DNA of 64,000 nt from Flavobacterium cauense R2A-7 (GTDB lineage Bacteria; Bacteroidota; Bacteroidia; Flavobacteriales; Flavobacteriaceae): assembly GCF_000498475.1 (NCBI RefSeq), contig NZ_AVBI01000012.1:62001-126000 (forward strand), given 5' to 3'. Made by a program: the position numbers and the translations under genes. Position 1 is the stretch's first letter, and every line of letters starts with the position of its first letter. Below, piece after piece: positions 58,306 through 64,000 of the stretch. The notes under the pieces are model-generated. The model had not been told where the DNA came from and made no database searches. It saw nothing but the letters and a program-made list of their open reading frames with translations.

Positions 58306-60105
58306 TTATGAAATTTTGAAACGTTTTCTGTCATTTTCTGTCAAATAAATTTTACGTAAACGAATAGATTTTGGAGTAACCTCAACGTATTCATCTTTTT
58401 GAATGTATTCCAATGCTTCTTCCAATGAGAAAATAATTGGTGGAATAATTCTTGCTTTATCGTCATTTCCAGAAGAACGAACGTTTGTTAGTTTTTTCTC
58501 TTTCGTTACGTTAACACACATATCATCACCACGAGAGTTTTCACCAATAACCTGACCTTCATAAATTTCAGCATTTGGCTCTACGAAGAATTTACCTCTA
58601 TCCTGTAATTTATCTAATGAATAAGGAATAGCTTTTCCTTTTTCCATAGAAATTAACGAACCTTTGTTACGTCCAGAAATTTCTCCTTTGTATGGTTCGT
58701 ATCCAATAAAACGGTGCGCCATAATAGCCTCACCAGCAGTAGCTGTTAATAATTGGTTACGTAATCCAATAATTCCACGAGATGGAATATTGAATATAAT
58801 AACCATACGATCACCTTTTGTTTCCATACTTAACATTTCACCTTTACGTAAAGTAACGAATTCTACTGCTCTACCAGAAAGTGATTCTGGTAAATCAATT
58901 GTTAATTCCTCAACAGGCTCACATTTAACGCCATCAACCTCTTTGATGATAACCTGTGGCTGACCAATTTGTAATTCATACCCTTCTCTTCTCATAGTTT
59001 CAATAAGAACCGATAAGTGCAATACACCACGACCAAAAACCATAAATTTATCAGCAGAATCAGTTTCAGCCATTCTCATCGCTAAGTTTTTCTCTAATTC
59101 TTTTGTTAGACGCTCTCTAATATGACGCGATGTTACAAATTTACCCTCTTTACCAAAAAATGGCGAGTCGTTAATAGTAAACAACATACTCATTGTTGGC
59201 TCATCAATAGCAATAGTTTGTAAAGCTTCAGGATTTTCAAAATCTGCAATTGTATCTCCAATTTCAAATCCTTCTACCCCAATGATGGCACAAATATCTC
59301 CAGCAACTACTTCTTCTACTTTTTTACGACCTAAACCTTCAAAAGTATGTAACTCTTTAATTCTAGATTTTGTTATAGTACCATCTCTTTTTACTAAAGA
59401 AATTGGCATATTTTCTTTCAACACTCCTCTTTCTAATCTTCCAATAGCAATACGACCTGTAAATGCTGAGAAATCCAAAGAGGTAATCAACATTTGAGGC
59501 GTTCCTTCCGAAACTTTTGGAGCAGGAACGTGCTCTAATACCATGTCTAATAATGGTTCGATGTTATCAGTTTGGTTTTTCCAATCGTCAGACATCCAGT
59601 TATTTTTAGCAGAACCGTAAACCGTTGGGAAATCCAACTGTGCTTCCGTTGCGCCTAATTCGAACATTAAGTCGAAAACTTTTTCGTGTACTTCTTCCGG
59701 AGTACAGTTTTCTTTATCTACCTTATTGATTACCACACAAGGTTTTAATCCTAAATCGATAGCTTTTTGTAATACGAAACGCGTTTGCGGCATTGGGCCT
59801 TCAAATGCATCCACCAATAAACAAACACCGTCTGCCATATTCAATACACGCTCAACTTCACCACCAAAATCGGCGTGACCGGGAGTATCAATAATGTTAA
59901 TTTTTGTGCCTTTGTAAGTTACGGAAACGTTTTTAGAAGTGATGGTAATTCCTCTTTCTCTTTCTAAGTCGTTGTTATCCAAGATCAAATCACCTGTGTT
60001 TTCGTTTTCACGGAATAACTGACAGTGATACATAATTTTGTCAACCAGTGTTGTTTTACCGTGGTCAACGTGGGCAATAATCGCGATGTTTCTAATTGAA
60101 GTCAT
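58306..60105 (-). CDS. typA: Ribosome-associated translational GTPase TypA/BipA
   Basis: A 599-residue translation-factor GTPase from MTSIRNIAIIAHVDHGKTTL; a longer frame from 60126 overlaps the promoter and is not used. The G domain has AHVDHGKT (G1, 11-18), RGITITSKN (G2), DTPGHADFGGEVERV (G3, about 73-87), NKVDKENC (G4, about 128) and GSAKNNW (G5). Domains II and III, and the BipA-specific C-terminal domain (about 480-599, RGDDMCVNVTKEKKLTNVRSSG, the conserved KKLTNxR motif), follow. It is a 50S assembly and stress-related factor. Codons are noticeably A/T-rich compared with neighbours, common for highly expressed genes here. Confidence 0.97.
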   Translation of the reverse strand: MTSIRNIAIIAHVDHGKTTLVDKIMYHCQLFRENENTGDLILDNNDLERERGITITSKNVSVTYKGTKINIIDTPGHADFGGEVERVLNMADGVCLLVDAFEGPMPQTRFVLQKAIDLGLKPCVVINKVDKENCTPEEVHEKVFDLMFELGATEAQLDFPTVYGSAKNNWMSDDWKNQTDNIEPLLDMVLEHVPAPKVSEGTPQMLITSLDFSAFTGRIAIGRLERGVLKENMPISLVKRDGTITKSRIKELHTFEGLGRKKVEEVVAGDICAIIGVEGFEIGDTIADFENPEALQTIAIDEPTMSMLFTINDSPFFGKEGKFVTSRHIRERLTKELEKNLAMRMAETDSADKFMVFGRGVLHLSVLIETMRREGYELQIGQPQVIIKEVDGVKCEPVEELTIDLPESLSGRAVEFVTLRKGEMLSMETKGDRMVIIFNIPSRGIIGLRNQLLTATAGEAIMAHRFIGYEPYKGEISGRNKGSLISMEKGKAIPYSLDKLQDRGKFFVEPNAEIYEGQVIGENSRGDDMCVNVTKEKKLTNVRSSGNDDKARIIPPIIFSLEEALEYIQKDEYVEVTPKSIRLRKIYLTENDRKRFKIS

Positions 60106-60123
60106 ATACAAATTTTGAAGGTG

Positions 60124-60131
60124 CAAAAGTA
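60124..60131 (-). promoter_or_regulatory. -7 promoter box of typA
   Basis: The minus strand reads TACTTTTG, a perfect TAnnTTTG box, followed by CACC and 18 bases from ATG 60105. It excludes the longer start at 60126. Confidence 0.6.
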
Positions 60132-60196
60132 CAACTATTTTTTGAATTAAAAAGACTAATTATGAAGTAGTTAGCTAAAAATTAACCTATTAATAA

Positions 60197-60224
60197 CAAA
60201 AAAAGCCCTCGAGATTGAGGGCTT
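60197..60224 (-). terminator. Terminator of rpsT
   Basis: On the minus strand AAGCCCTC pairs with GAGGGCTT around an AATCTC loop, followed by a T7 tract, 25 bases after the rpsT stop codon. Confidence 0.85.
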
Positions 60225-60248
60225 CCTATTTCATTAAGACTTTTACTA

Positions 60249-60500
60249 CTATAAAGCAGCTACGTGTCTTGTTAATTTTGATTTTAAGTTTGAAGCTTTG
60301 TTAGCGTGAATGATATTTTTCTTCGCTAATTTGTCAATCATAGAAATAACTGAAGATAATTTCCCAGCTGCTTCAGATTTGTCCGTCGCTAAACGAAGTG
60401 CTTTAATAGCATTACGTGTAGTTTTATGTTGGTATCTGTTTAATACTCTTTTTTTCTCGTTGCTTCTAATTCTTTTTAAAGCTGACTTATGATTTGCCAT
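60249..60500 (-). CDS. rpsT: 30S ribosomal protein S20
   Basis: An 83-residue basic ribosomal protein binding the 5' domain of 16S rRNA in the 30S subunit. MANHKSALKRIRSNEKKRVLNRYQHKTTRNAIKAL (in order, residues 1-35) is the S20 N-terminal helix, and KLAKKNIIHANKASNLKSKLTRHVAAL (57-83) the C-terminal helix pair with the conserved K-N-I/A-I-H-x-N-K/R-A. Length and motif order match the family. It is followed on the minus strand by its own terminator, and separated from the downstream typA by 143 bases. Confidence 0.97.
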   Translation of the reverse strand: MANHKSALKRIRSNEKKRVLNRYQHKTTRNAIKALRLATDKSEAAGKLSSVISMIDKLAKKNIIHANKASNLKSKLTRHVAAL

Positions 60501-60657
60501 TTTCTTAAATTTTTAATTGTAATAATTATTTTAAATTACTAGTTAAAAAAGAAAAACCTCCCACAATTGCAAAACAATCACTTTGGTTTTAACTAATAAA
60601 ATAATAATTCGAGACACTGAATCATTATTTCATAAAACTTATTTACAACTAATTTTG

Positions 60658-60729
60658 TAGCCCGTAGGGGAATCGAACCCCTCTTACCAGGATGAAAACC
60701 TGGCGTCCTAACCGATAGACGAACGGGCC
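60658..60729 (-). tRNA. tRNA-Glu (UUC), copy 3 in transcription order
   Basis: 72 nt without an encoded CCA. The minus strand starts GGCCCGTTCG and ends ACGGGCTA, so the acceptor stem pairs over 7 bp (first pair G-U). The anticodon stem CCAGG/CCTGG encloses loop TTTTCAT with anticodon TTC. The T arm GGGGTTCGATTCCCC is standard. Identical to the two neighbours. Confidence 0.95.
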
Positions 60730-60762
60730 AAAGCCTGTTTTTATAGTTTTCAGTAAACGTTG

Positions 60763-60834
60763 TAGCCCGTAGGGGAATCGAACCCCTCTTACCAGGATGA
60801 AAACCTGGCGTCCTAACCGATAGACGAACGGGCC
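60763..60834 (-). tRNA. tRNA-Glu (UUC), copy 2
   Basis: Same sequence as the other two copies: anticodon TTC in loop TTTTCAT, 72 nt, CCA not encoded. Spacer to the next copy (lower coordinates) is 33 bp. Confidence 0.95.
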
Positions 60835-60852
60835 ATATTAGAAAAAAAGTTG

Positions 60853-60924
60853 TAGCCCGTAGGGGAATCGAACCCCTCTTACCAGGATGAAAACCTGGCG
60901 TCCTAACCGATAGACGAACGGGCC
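60853..60924 (-). tRNA. tRNA-Glu (UUC), copy 1 (promoter-proximal)
   Basis: Same sequence as the other two copies; first in the transcript, 20 bases after a TAnnTTTG box. Spacer to copy 2 is 18 bp. Confidence 0.95.
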
Positions 60925-60944
60925 TCTTTTTCTAATTGCGGTTG

Positions 60945-60952
60945 CAAAAATA
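60945..60952 (-). promoter_or_regulatory. Promoter of the tRNA-Glu operon
   Basis: The minus strand reads TATTTTTG, and 19 bases upstream of it lies CTTG, giving the full Bacteroidota pattern of -33 TTG and -7 TAnnTTTG at the expected spacing. The best two-part promoter in the window. Confidence 0.7.
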
Positions 60953-61000
60953 CAACTATTTTTTATTCTCGCAAGCCTCTCTTTAAAAAAAATTAATTTT

Positions 61001-62479
61001 TTAATAAGCCTTGGCAAACAAGACTCTTCCTGCAGAAGGCTTACCTGTTAATACACAGCTTCCTGCCTCTTCTTTTCGATCTAAAGCAATACAACGAATC
61101 GTTGCTTTTGTAAGCTCTTTAATCTTCTCTTCCGTCTCGGCGGAACCATCCCAATGCGCAGCAACAAAACCGCCTTTATTCTCTAAAACATCCTTGAATT
61201 CTTCAAACGAATTCACCTCCGTAATATGCGTATCTCTGTAACTCAAGGCTTTATTAAATAAATCGCTTTGAATCTGCTCCAATAAACTCTGAATATACGT
61301 TACAATTCCTTCTTTAGAAACCGTCTCTTTTGTTAACGTGTCACGACGCGCTACCTCATACGTTCCGTTTTCCAAATCATTCGGACCAATAGCCAAGCGC
61401 ACCGGCACTCCTTTCAATTCCCATTCTGCAAATTTAAATCCTGGTTTTTGCGTATCTCTGTCATCAAATTTAACCGAAACCCCTACTTTACGTAAGTCTT
61501 TCATCAATTCATTAACCTGGGTAGAAATCGCTTCCAATTGCTCGTCCGTTCTGTGAATCGGCACAATTACCACCTGAATCGGTGCTAAGTTTGGAGGCAA
61601 CACCAAGCCGTTATCATCAGAATGCGTCATTACCAACGCTCCCATCAAACGGGTGGAAACTCCCCAAGAGGTTCCCCAAACATGTTCCTGTTTTCCTTCT
61701 TTGTTCGCAAACTTCACATCAAAAGCTTTAGCAAAATTTTGCCCTAAAAAGTGCGAAGTTCCCGCCTGAAGTGCTTTTCCATCCTGCATTAACGCTTCAA
61801 TACAATAAGTTTCATCAGCACCTGCAAAACGCTCAGTTTCGGTTTTCACTCCTTTAACTACCGGAATCGCCATAAAATTCTGAGCGAAATCCGCATACAC
61901 ATTCATCATTTTCACCGATTCTTCCAATGCTTCTGCTTTTGTGGCATGAGCGGTGTGTCCTTCCTGCCATAAAAATTCAGCTGTACGCAAAAACAAACGC
62001 GTACGCATTTCCCAACGCACCACATTAGCCCATTGGTTAATCAATAGCGGTAAATCTCTGTAAGACTGTACCCAGCCTTTATATGTTGACCAAATAATCG
62101 CTTCACTGGTAGGACGGACAATTAATTCTTCTTCCAGTTTCGCATTCGGGTCTACCATTAATTTTCCTTTGTTATCTGGATCGTTTTTTAATCGGTAATG
62201 CGTAACAATAGCACATTCTTTTGCAAATCCTTCAGCATTCTTTTCTTCTGCTTCAAACATGCTTTTCGGAACAAACAAGGGGAAATACGCGTTTTGATGA
62301 CCTGTTTCTTTGAACATACGGTCCAATTCTCCCTGCATTTTTTCCCAAATAGCATAGCCGTACGGTTTGATAACCATACACCCTCTTACTCCGGAATTCT
62401 CTGCTAAATCTGCTTTTACAACCAGTTCATTATACCATTTGGAATAATCTTCTGACCGTTTTGTTAAGTTCTTGCTCAT
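61001..62479 (-). CDS. proS: Prolyl-tRNA synthetase (archaeal/eukaryal-type ProS)
   Basis: A 492-residue class II aminoacyl-tRNA synthetase from [20 protein letters not shown]; a longer frame to 62536 lacks support. [20 protein letters not shown] (about 30-49) is motif 1-like. [23 protein letters not shown] (about 123-145) and [27 protein letters not shown] (about 151-177) form motif 2. [20 protein letters not shown] (about 268-287) is motif 3. The C-terminal half is the anticodon domain plus the ProS-C zinc-like extension ending in the Tyr of FAKAY, diagnostic of the archaeal-type enzyme common in Bacteroidota. It lies directly upstream of the tRNA-Glu promoter. Confidence 0.95.
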   Translation of the reverse strand: MSKNLTKRSEDYSKWYNELVVKADLAENSGVRGCMVIKPYGYAIWEKMQGELDRMFKETGHQNAYFPLFVPKSMFEAEEKNAEGFAKECAIVTHYRLKNDPDNKGKLMVDPNAKLEEELIVRPTSEAIIWSTYKGWVQSYRDLPLLINQWANVVRWEMRTRLFLRTAEFLWQEGHTAHATKAEALEESVKMMNVYADFAQNFMAIPVVKGVKTETERFAGADETYCIEALMQDGKALQAGTSHFLGQNFAKAFDVKFANKEGKQEHVWGTSWGVSTRLMGALVMTHSDDNGLVLPPNLAPIQVVIVPIHRTDEQLEAISTQVNELMKDLRKVGVSVKFDDRDTQKPGFKFAEWELKGVPVRLAIGPNDLENGTYEVARRDTLTKETVSKEGIVTYIQSLLEQIQSDLFNKALSYRDTHITEVNSFEEFKDVLENKGGFVAAHWDGSAETEEKIKELTKATIRCIALDRKEEAGSCVLTGKPSAGRVLFAKAY

Positions 62480-62543
62480 TTTTAATACTTTGGCACAAAT
62501 ATTGTTTAACTTATCTTTGATAAAATAGTTCGACAAAACTAAC

Positions 62544-62551
62544 TATTTTTG
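62544..62551 (+). promoter_or_regulatory. -7 promoter box of the WGWN lipoprotein gene
   Basis: TATTTTTG is a perfect TAnnTTTG box 30 bases before ATG 62582. Its TTG is the apparent start of a longer frame and is therefore rejected as a start codon. Confidence 0.6.
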
Positions 62552-62581
62552 TTATGTCCAACAATAAAAAACACCATTGAT

Positions 62582-63655
62582 ATGAAAACTAATTACCTAT
62601 CCGGCCGAAATTTATCCATTTACGCAGTATTTGGATTAGTAGGACTTTTGGCTTCTTCCTGTGGTTCTTATCAAAATTCATCGTATTATGATAACGACGG
62701 TGTGTACGGAACCTCAGAAAGACCCCGTACACAAAACGAAAACAAGTACAGCGAAGAAAACCTTGAACAAGGCAACAGATACAAAGATTATTTTGCCGCA
62801 AACAAAGACAACTATTCTGATGGTAATGAGGTTTTTACTGATGTGGAAAACTATAATTCACAACCCAACGACACTGTCGCCAAAAACCAACAGAACGATT
62901 ATGCCGGATGGGGCGACAACAATAAAAATGTAACCATTAATTATTACAATAACGATTATTGGGGATGGAACTCTCCTTACTACAATTGGGGATGGAACTC
63001 ATGGTATACTCCGGGATGGAGTTGGGGTTGGAATTCCTATTATGGTAGTTATTGGAATGTTGGTTTCGGATGGGGCTGGAATTCTCCTTACTACGGATGG
63101 GGCTGGAACTCATGGTACTACCCTTACTATTCCGGTTATTATTATCCTTATTATGGCAACTACTACGGTCACCATCATTACATAGGAGGAACTAGAGGCG
63201 GTTATTCTTATCAGGGTAACAGAGGCCGTTCGTATTCAAATTCAGGTATCTATTCCGGAGGAAGAGGTAATTCCATAAACAATTCACCGCGTCCGAGAAG
63301 CAGTAATTTCACCAACCCAAGAACGCCGAATTTCAACAATCCGCGCAATAACAATATGACGAACCCTCGCAATAACAATAACAATGTTAATCCGAGAAAC
63401 AACACGACCAATCCGCGAAACAATCAATATCAAGATCCAACTCCGCGTCCTAGAATAAATCCGGGTAACGAACCCAAACCAAGAAGTTCAGAATATTCTG
63501 CACCAAGAAATAACAACAATTATTCTTCACCAAGAAGCAACAACAGCTATTCAGCTCCAAGAAGCTCCGGAAGTTCTTACGGAGGAGGTTCCTACGGTGG
63601 TGGCGGTGGAAGTTACGGTGGCGGAAGATCCGGCGGCGGTGGCGGAAGAAGATAA
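62582..63655 (+). CDS. Low-complexity WGWN-repeat lipoprotein
   Basis: A 357-residue protein from MKTNYLSGRNLSIYAVFGLV, with a lipobox-like end of the signal peptide (LLASSC, Cys27). After an Asn/Asp/Tyr-rich stretch, five WGWN blocks at about residues 127, 136, 148, 164 and 173 alternate with YY/PYY aromatic groups. A Tyr/Gly-rich, His-containing region follows (YYYPYYGNYYGHHHY). The second half has many N-P-R-N-N or PRxxN units and a Gly-rich end (GGGGSYGGGRSGGGGGRR). Such composition suggests an extended, disordered or amyloid-like surface lipoprotein. I do not recognise a characterised family. It lies divergently from proS and ends at a terminator. Confidence 0.82.
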   Translation: MKTNYLSGRNLSIYAVFGLVGLLASSCGSYQNSSYYDNDGVYGTSERPRTQNENKYSEENLEQGNRYKDYFAANKDNYSDGNEVFTDVENYNSQPNDTVAKNQQNDYAGWGDNNKNVTINYYNNDYWGWNSPYYNWGWNSWYTPGWSWGWNSYYGSYWNVGFGWGWNSPYYGWGWNSWYYPYYSGYYYPYYGNYYGHHHYIGGTRGGYSYQGNRGRSYSNSGIYSGGRGNSINNSPRPRSSNFTNPRTPNFNNPRNNNMTNPRNNNNNVNPRNNTTNPRNNQYQDPTPRPRINPGNEPKPRSSEYSAPRNNNNYSSPRSNNSYSAPRSSGSSYGGGSYGGGGGSYGGGRSGGGGGRR

Positions 63656-63664
63656 AATTCAACA

Positions 63665-63698
63665 CCTAAGTCTGATTTCATTTCAGGCTTAGGTTTTT
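63665..63698 (+). terminator. Terminator after WGWN lipoprotein gene
   Basis: CCTAAGTCTGA pairs with TCAGGCTTAGG (one mismatch) around a 7-nt loop, followed by a T5 tract. Confidence 0.8.
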
Positions 63699-63723
63699 AA
63701 CGTTAATAAAACATCTGAATGTT

Positions 63724-64000
63724 ATGAAAAAACAGTTACTCTATACAGCCTTTTTCTTGTCGGCTTTCCTGGCAAACGCCCAAGAACCTAATCCTGCATC
63801 AGCATTGCGTTATGCCATTGACAACACTATGGGAACTGCCCGCTACAGAGGGATGAGCGGTGCTTTTGGTGCCGTGGGAGGTGATTTATCTTCCATCAAT
63901 GTAAATCCGGCCGGTTCGGCATTTTTCAACAGCAATACCGCAGGAGGAACCATCAGTAATTACAACATAAAAAACAATTCCAACTATTTCGGGAGTACTT
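63724..64000 (+). CDS. OMPP1/FadL/TodX-type outer-membrane porin, 3'-truncated by window edge
   Basis: 92 residues are visible. The signal peptide (MKKQLLYTAFFLSAFLANAQ) is followed by ALRYAIDNTMGTARYRGMSG and AFGAVGGDLSSINVNPAGSA, the G-T-A-R-x-x-G-M-x-G-A...D...N-P-A/S pattern typical of flavobacterial OMPP1/FadL-family proteins annotated as hemin receptors or hydrophobic-compound porins. The family has a 14-strand barrel with an N-terminal plug; the rest is beyond the window. It is the first gene after a terminator, so it should have its own promoter, but no TAnnTTTG box is obvious in the 25 bases between. Confidence 0.8.
   Translation, partial: MKKQLLYTAFFLSAFLANAQEPNPASALRYAIDNTMGTARYRGMSGAFGAVGGDLSSINVNPAGSAFFNSNTAGGTISNYNIKNNSNYFGST

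Noticed and set aside
60658..60924. Integration hot spot at the tRNA-Glu cluster
   Set aside because: All three genes are complete and identical, no partial tRNA copy is nearby, and the integrase lies 12 kb away.

Overview
The window looks like a chromosome segment of a Flavobacterium-type bacterium (Bacteroidota, Flavobacteriaceae). Evidence: two proteins end in the type IX secretion type B (gliding-motility-associated, CHU_C-like) sorting domain. DUF5606, DUF349 and 2TM-domain proteins, malate:quinone oxidoreductase and an archaeal-type ProS are present. Almost every promoter I can recognise carries the Bacteroidota -7 box TAnnTTTG. Genes are dense and have no obvious Shine-Dalgarno sites. 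No prophage, CRISPR array or classical insertion sequence was seen.

Layout. 1-11.2 kb: housekeeping genes (DUF349 protein, ClC channel, MazG, DUF5606, peptide deformylase, FUSC transporter, Mqo, RuvX), with one small membrane-protein gene broken in an A8/T8 run. 11.5-20.3 kb: dapD, then a surface-glycan region with a Kdo-kinase-like protein, a GT9 heptosyltransferase-type enzyme, several GT2 enzymes and a polysaccharide deacetylase on alternating strands. 20.3-29.0 kb: a seven-gene minus-strand operon for a pseudaminic-acid-type nonulosonate (PseB, PseC, aldo/keto reductase, cytidylyltransferase fused to a class III aminotransferase, double-GNAT protein, PseI, glycosyltransferase-like protein), with no recognisable PseG. 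29.1-32.8 kb: TsaC/Sua5, CCA-adding enzyme, a four-helix-bundle (S23/IVP) gene and heme A synthase. 32.8-40.7 kb: a LytS/LytTR two-component locus with four copies of the 2TM domain, followed by a TPR lipoprotein-like/secreted protein and a TonB-dependent receptor. 41-46.9 kb: small accessory genes (XRE regulator, YciI-like, YjbR-like, second ClC, HPP, VOC, pRiA4b ORF-3-like, second S23 gene, nucleoid-associated protein). 47-58.3 kb: tyrosine recombinase, Omp85-like barrel, ABC exporter, two giant T9SS cargo proteins. 58.3-64 kb: typA, rpsT, three identical tRNA-Glu genes, proS, a WGWN-repeat lipoprotein and the start of an OMPP1/FadL-type porin.

How things work together. Upstream of both the TPR gene and the TonB receptor gene I see the same pair of direct repeats (ACARTTCAT and ACARTTCGG, 21 bp apart, same 33-bp gap to the -7 box). 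This is the architecture of a LytTR operator, so the nearby LytS-2TM/LytTR pair probably controls those genes.

The most unusual signal is a set of short-period intergenic arrays. Octamer arrays (AGTnnCTn type) occur at many gene junctions. In two places inverted arrays flank an S23/four-helix-bundle gene, so each unit resembles an intergenic version of the intervening sequences known from 23S rRNA. Heptamer arrays (AATTACG and TGnnnTC types) sit in equivalent positions at stop codons. A separate array with an exact 21-bp period and a TTGATA anchor precedes the XRE regulator.
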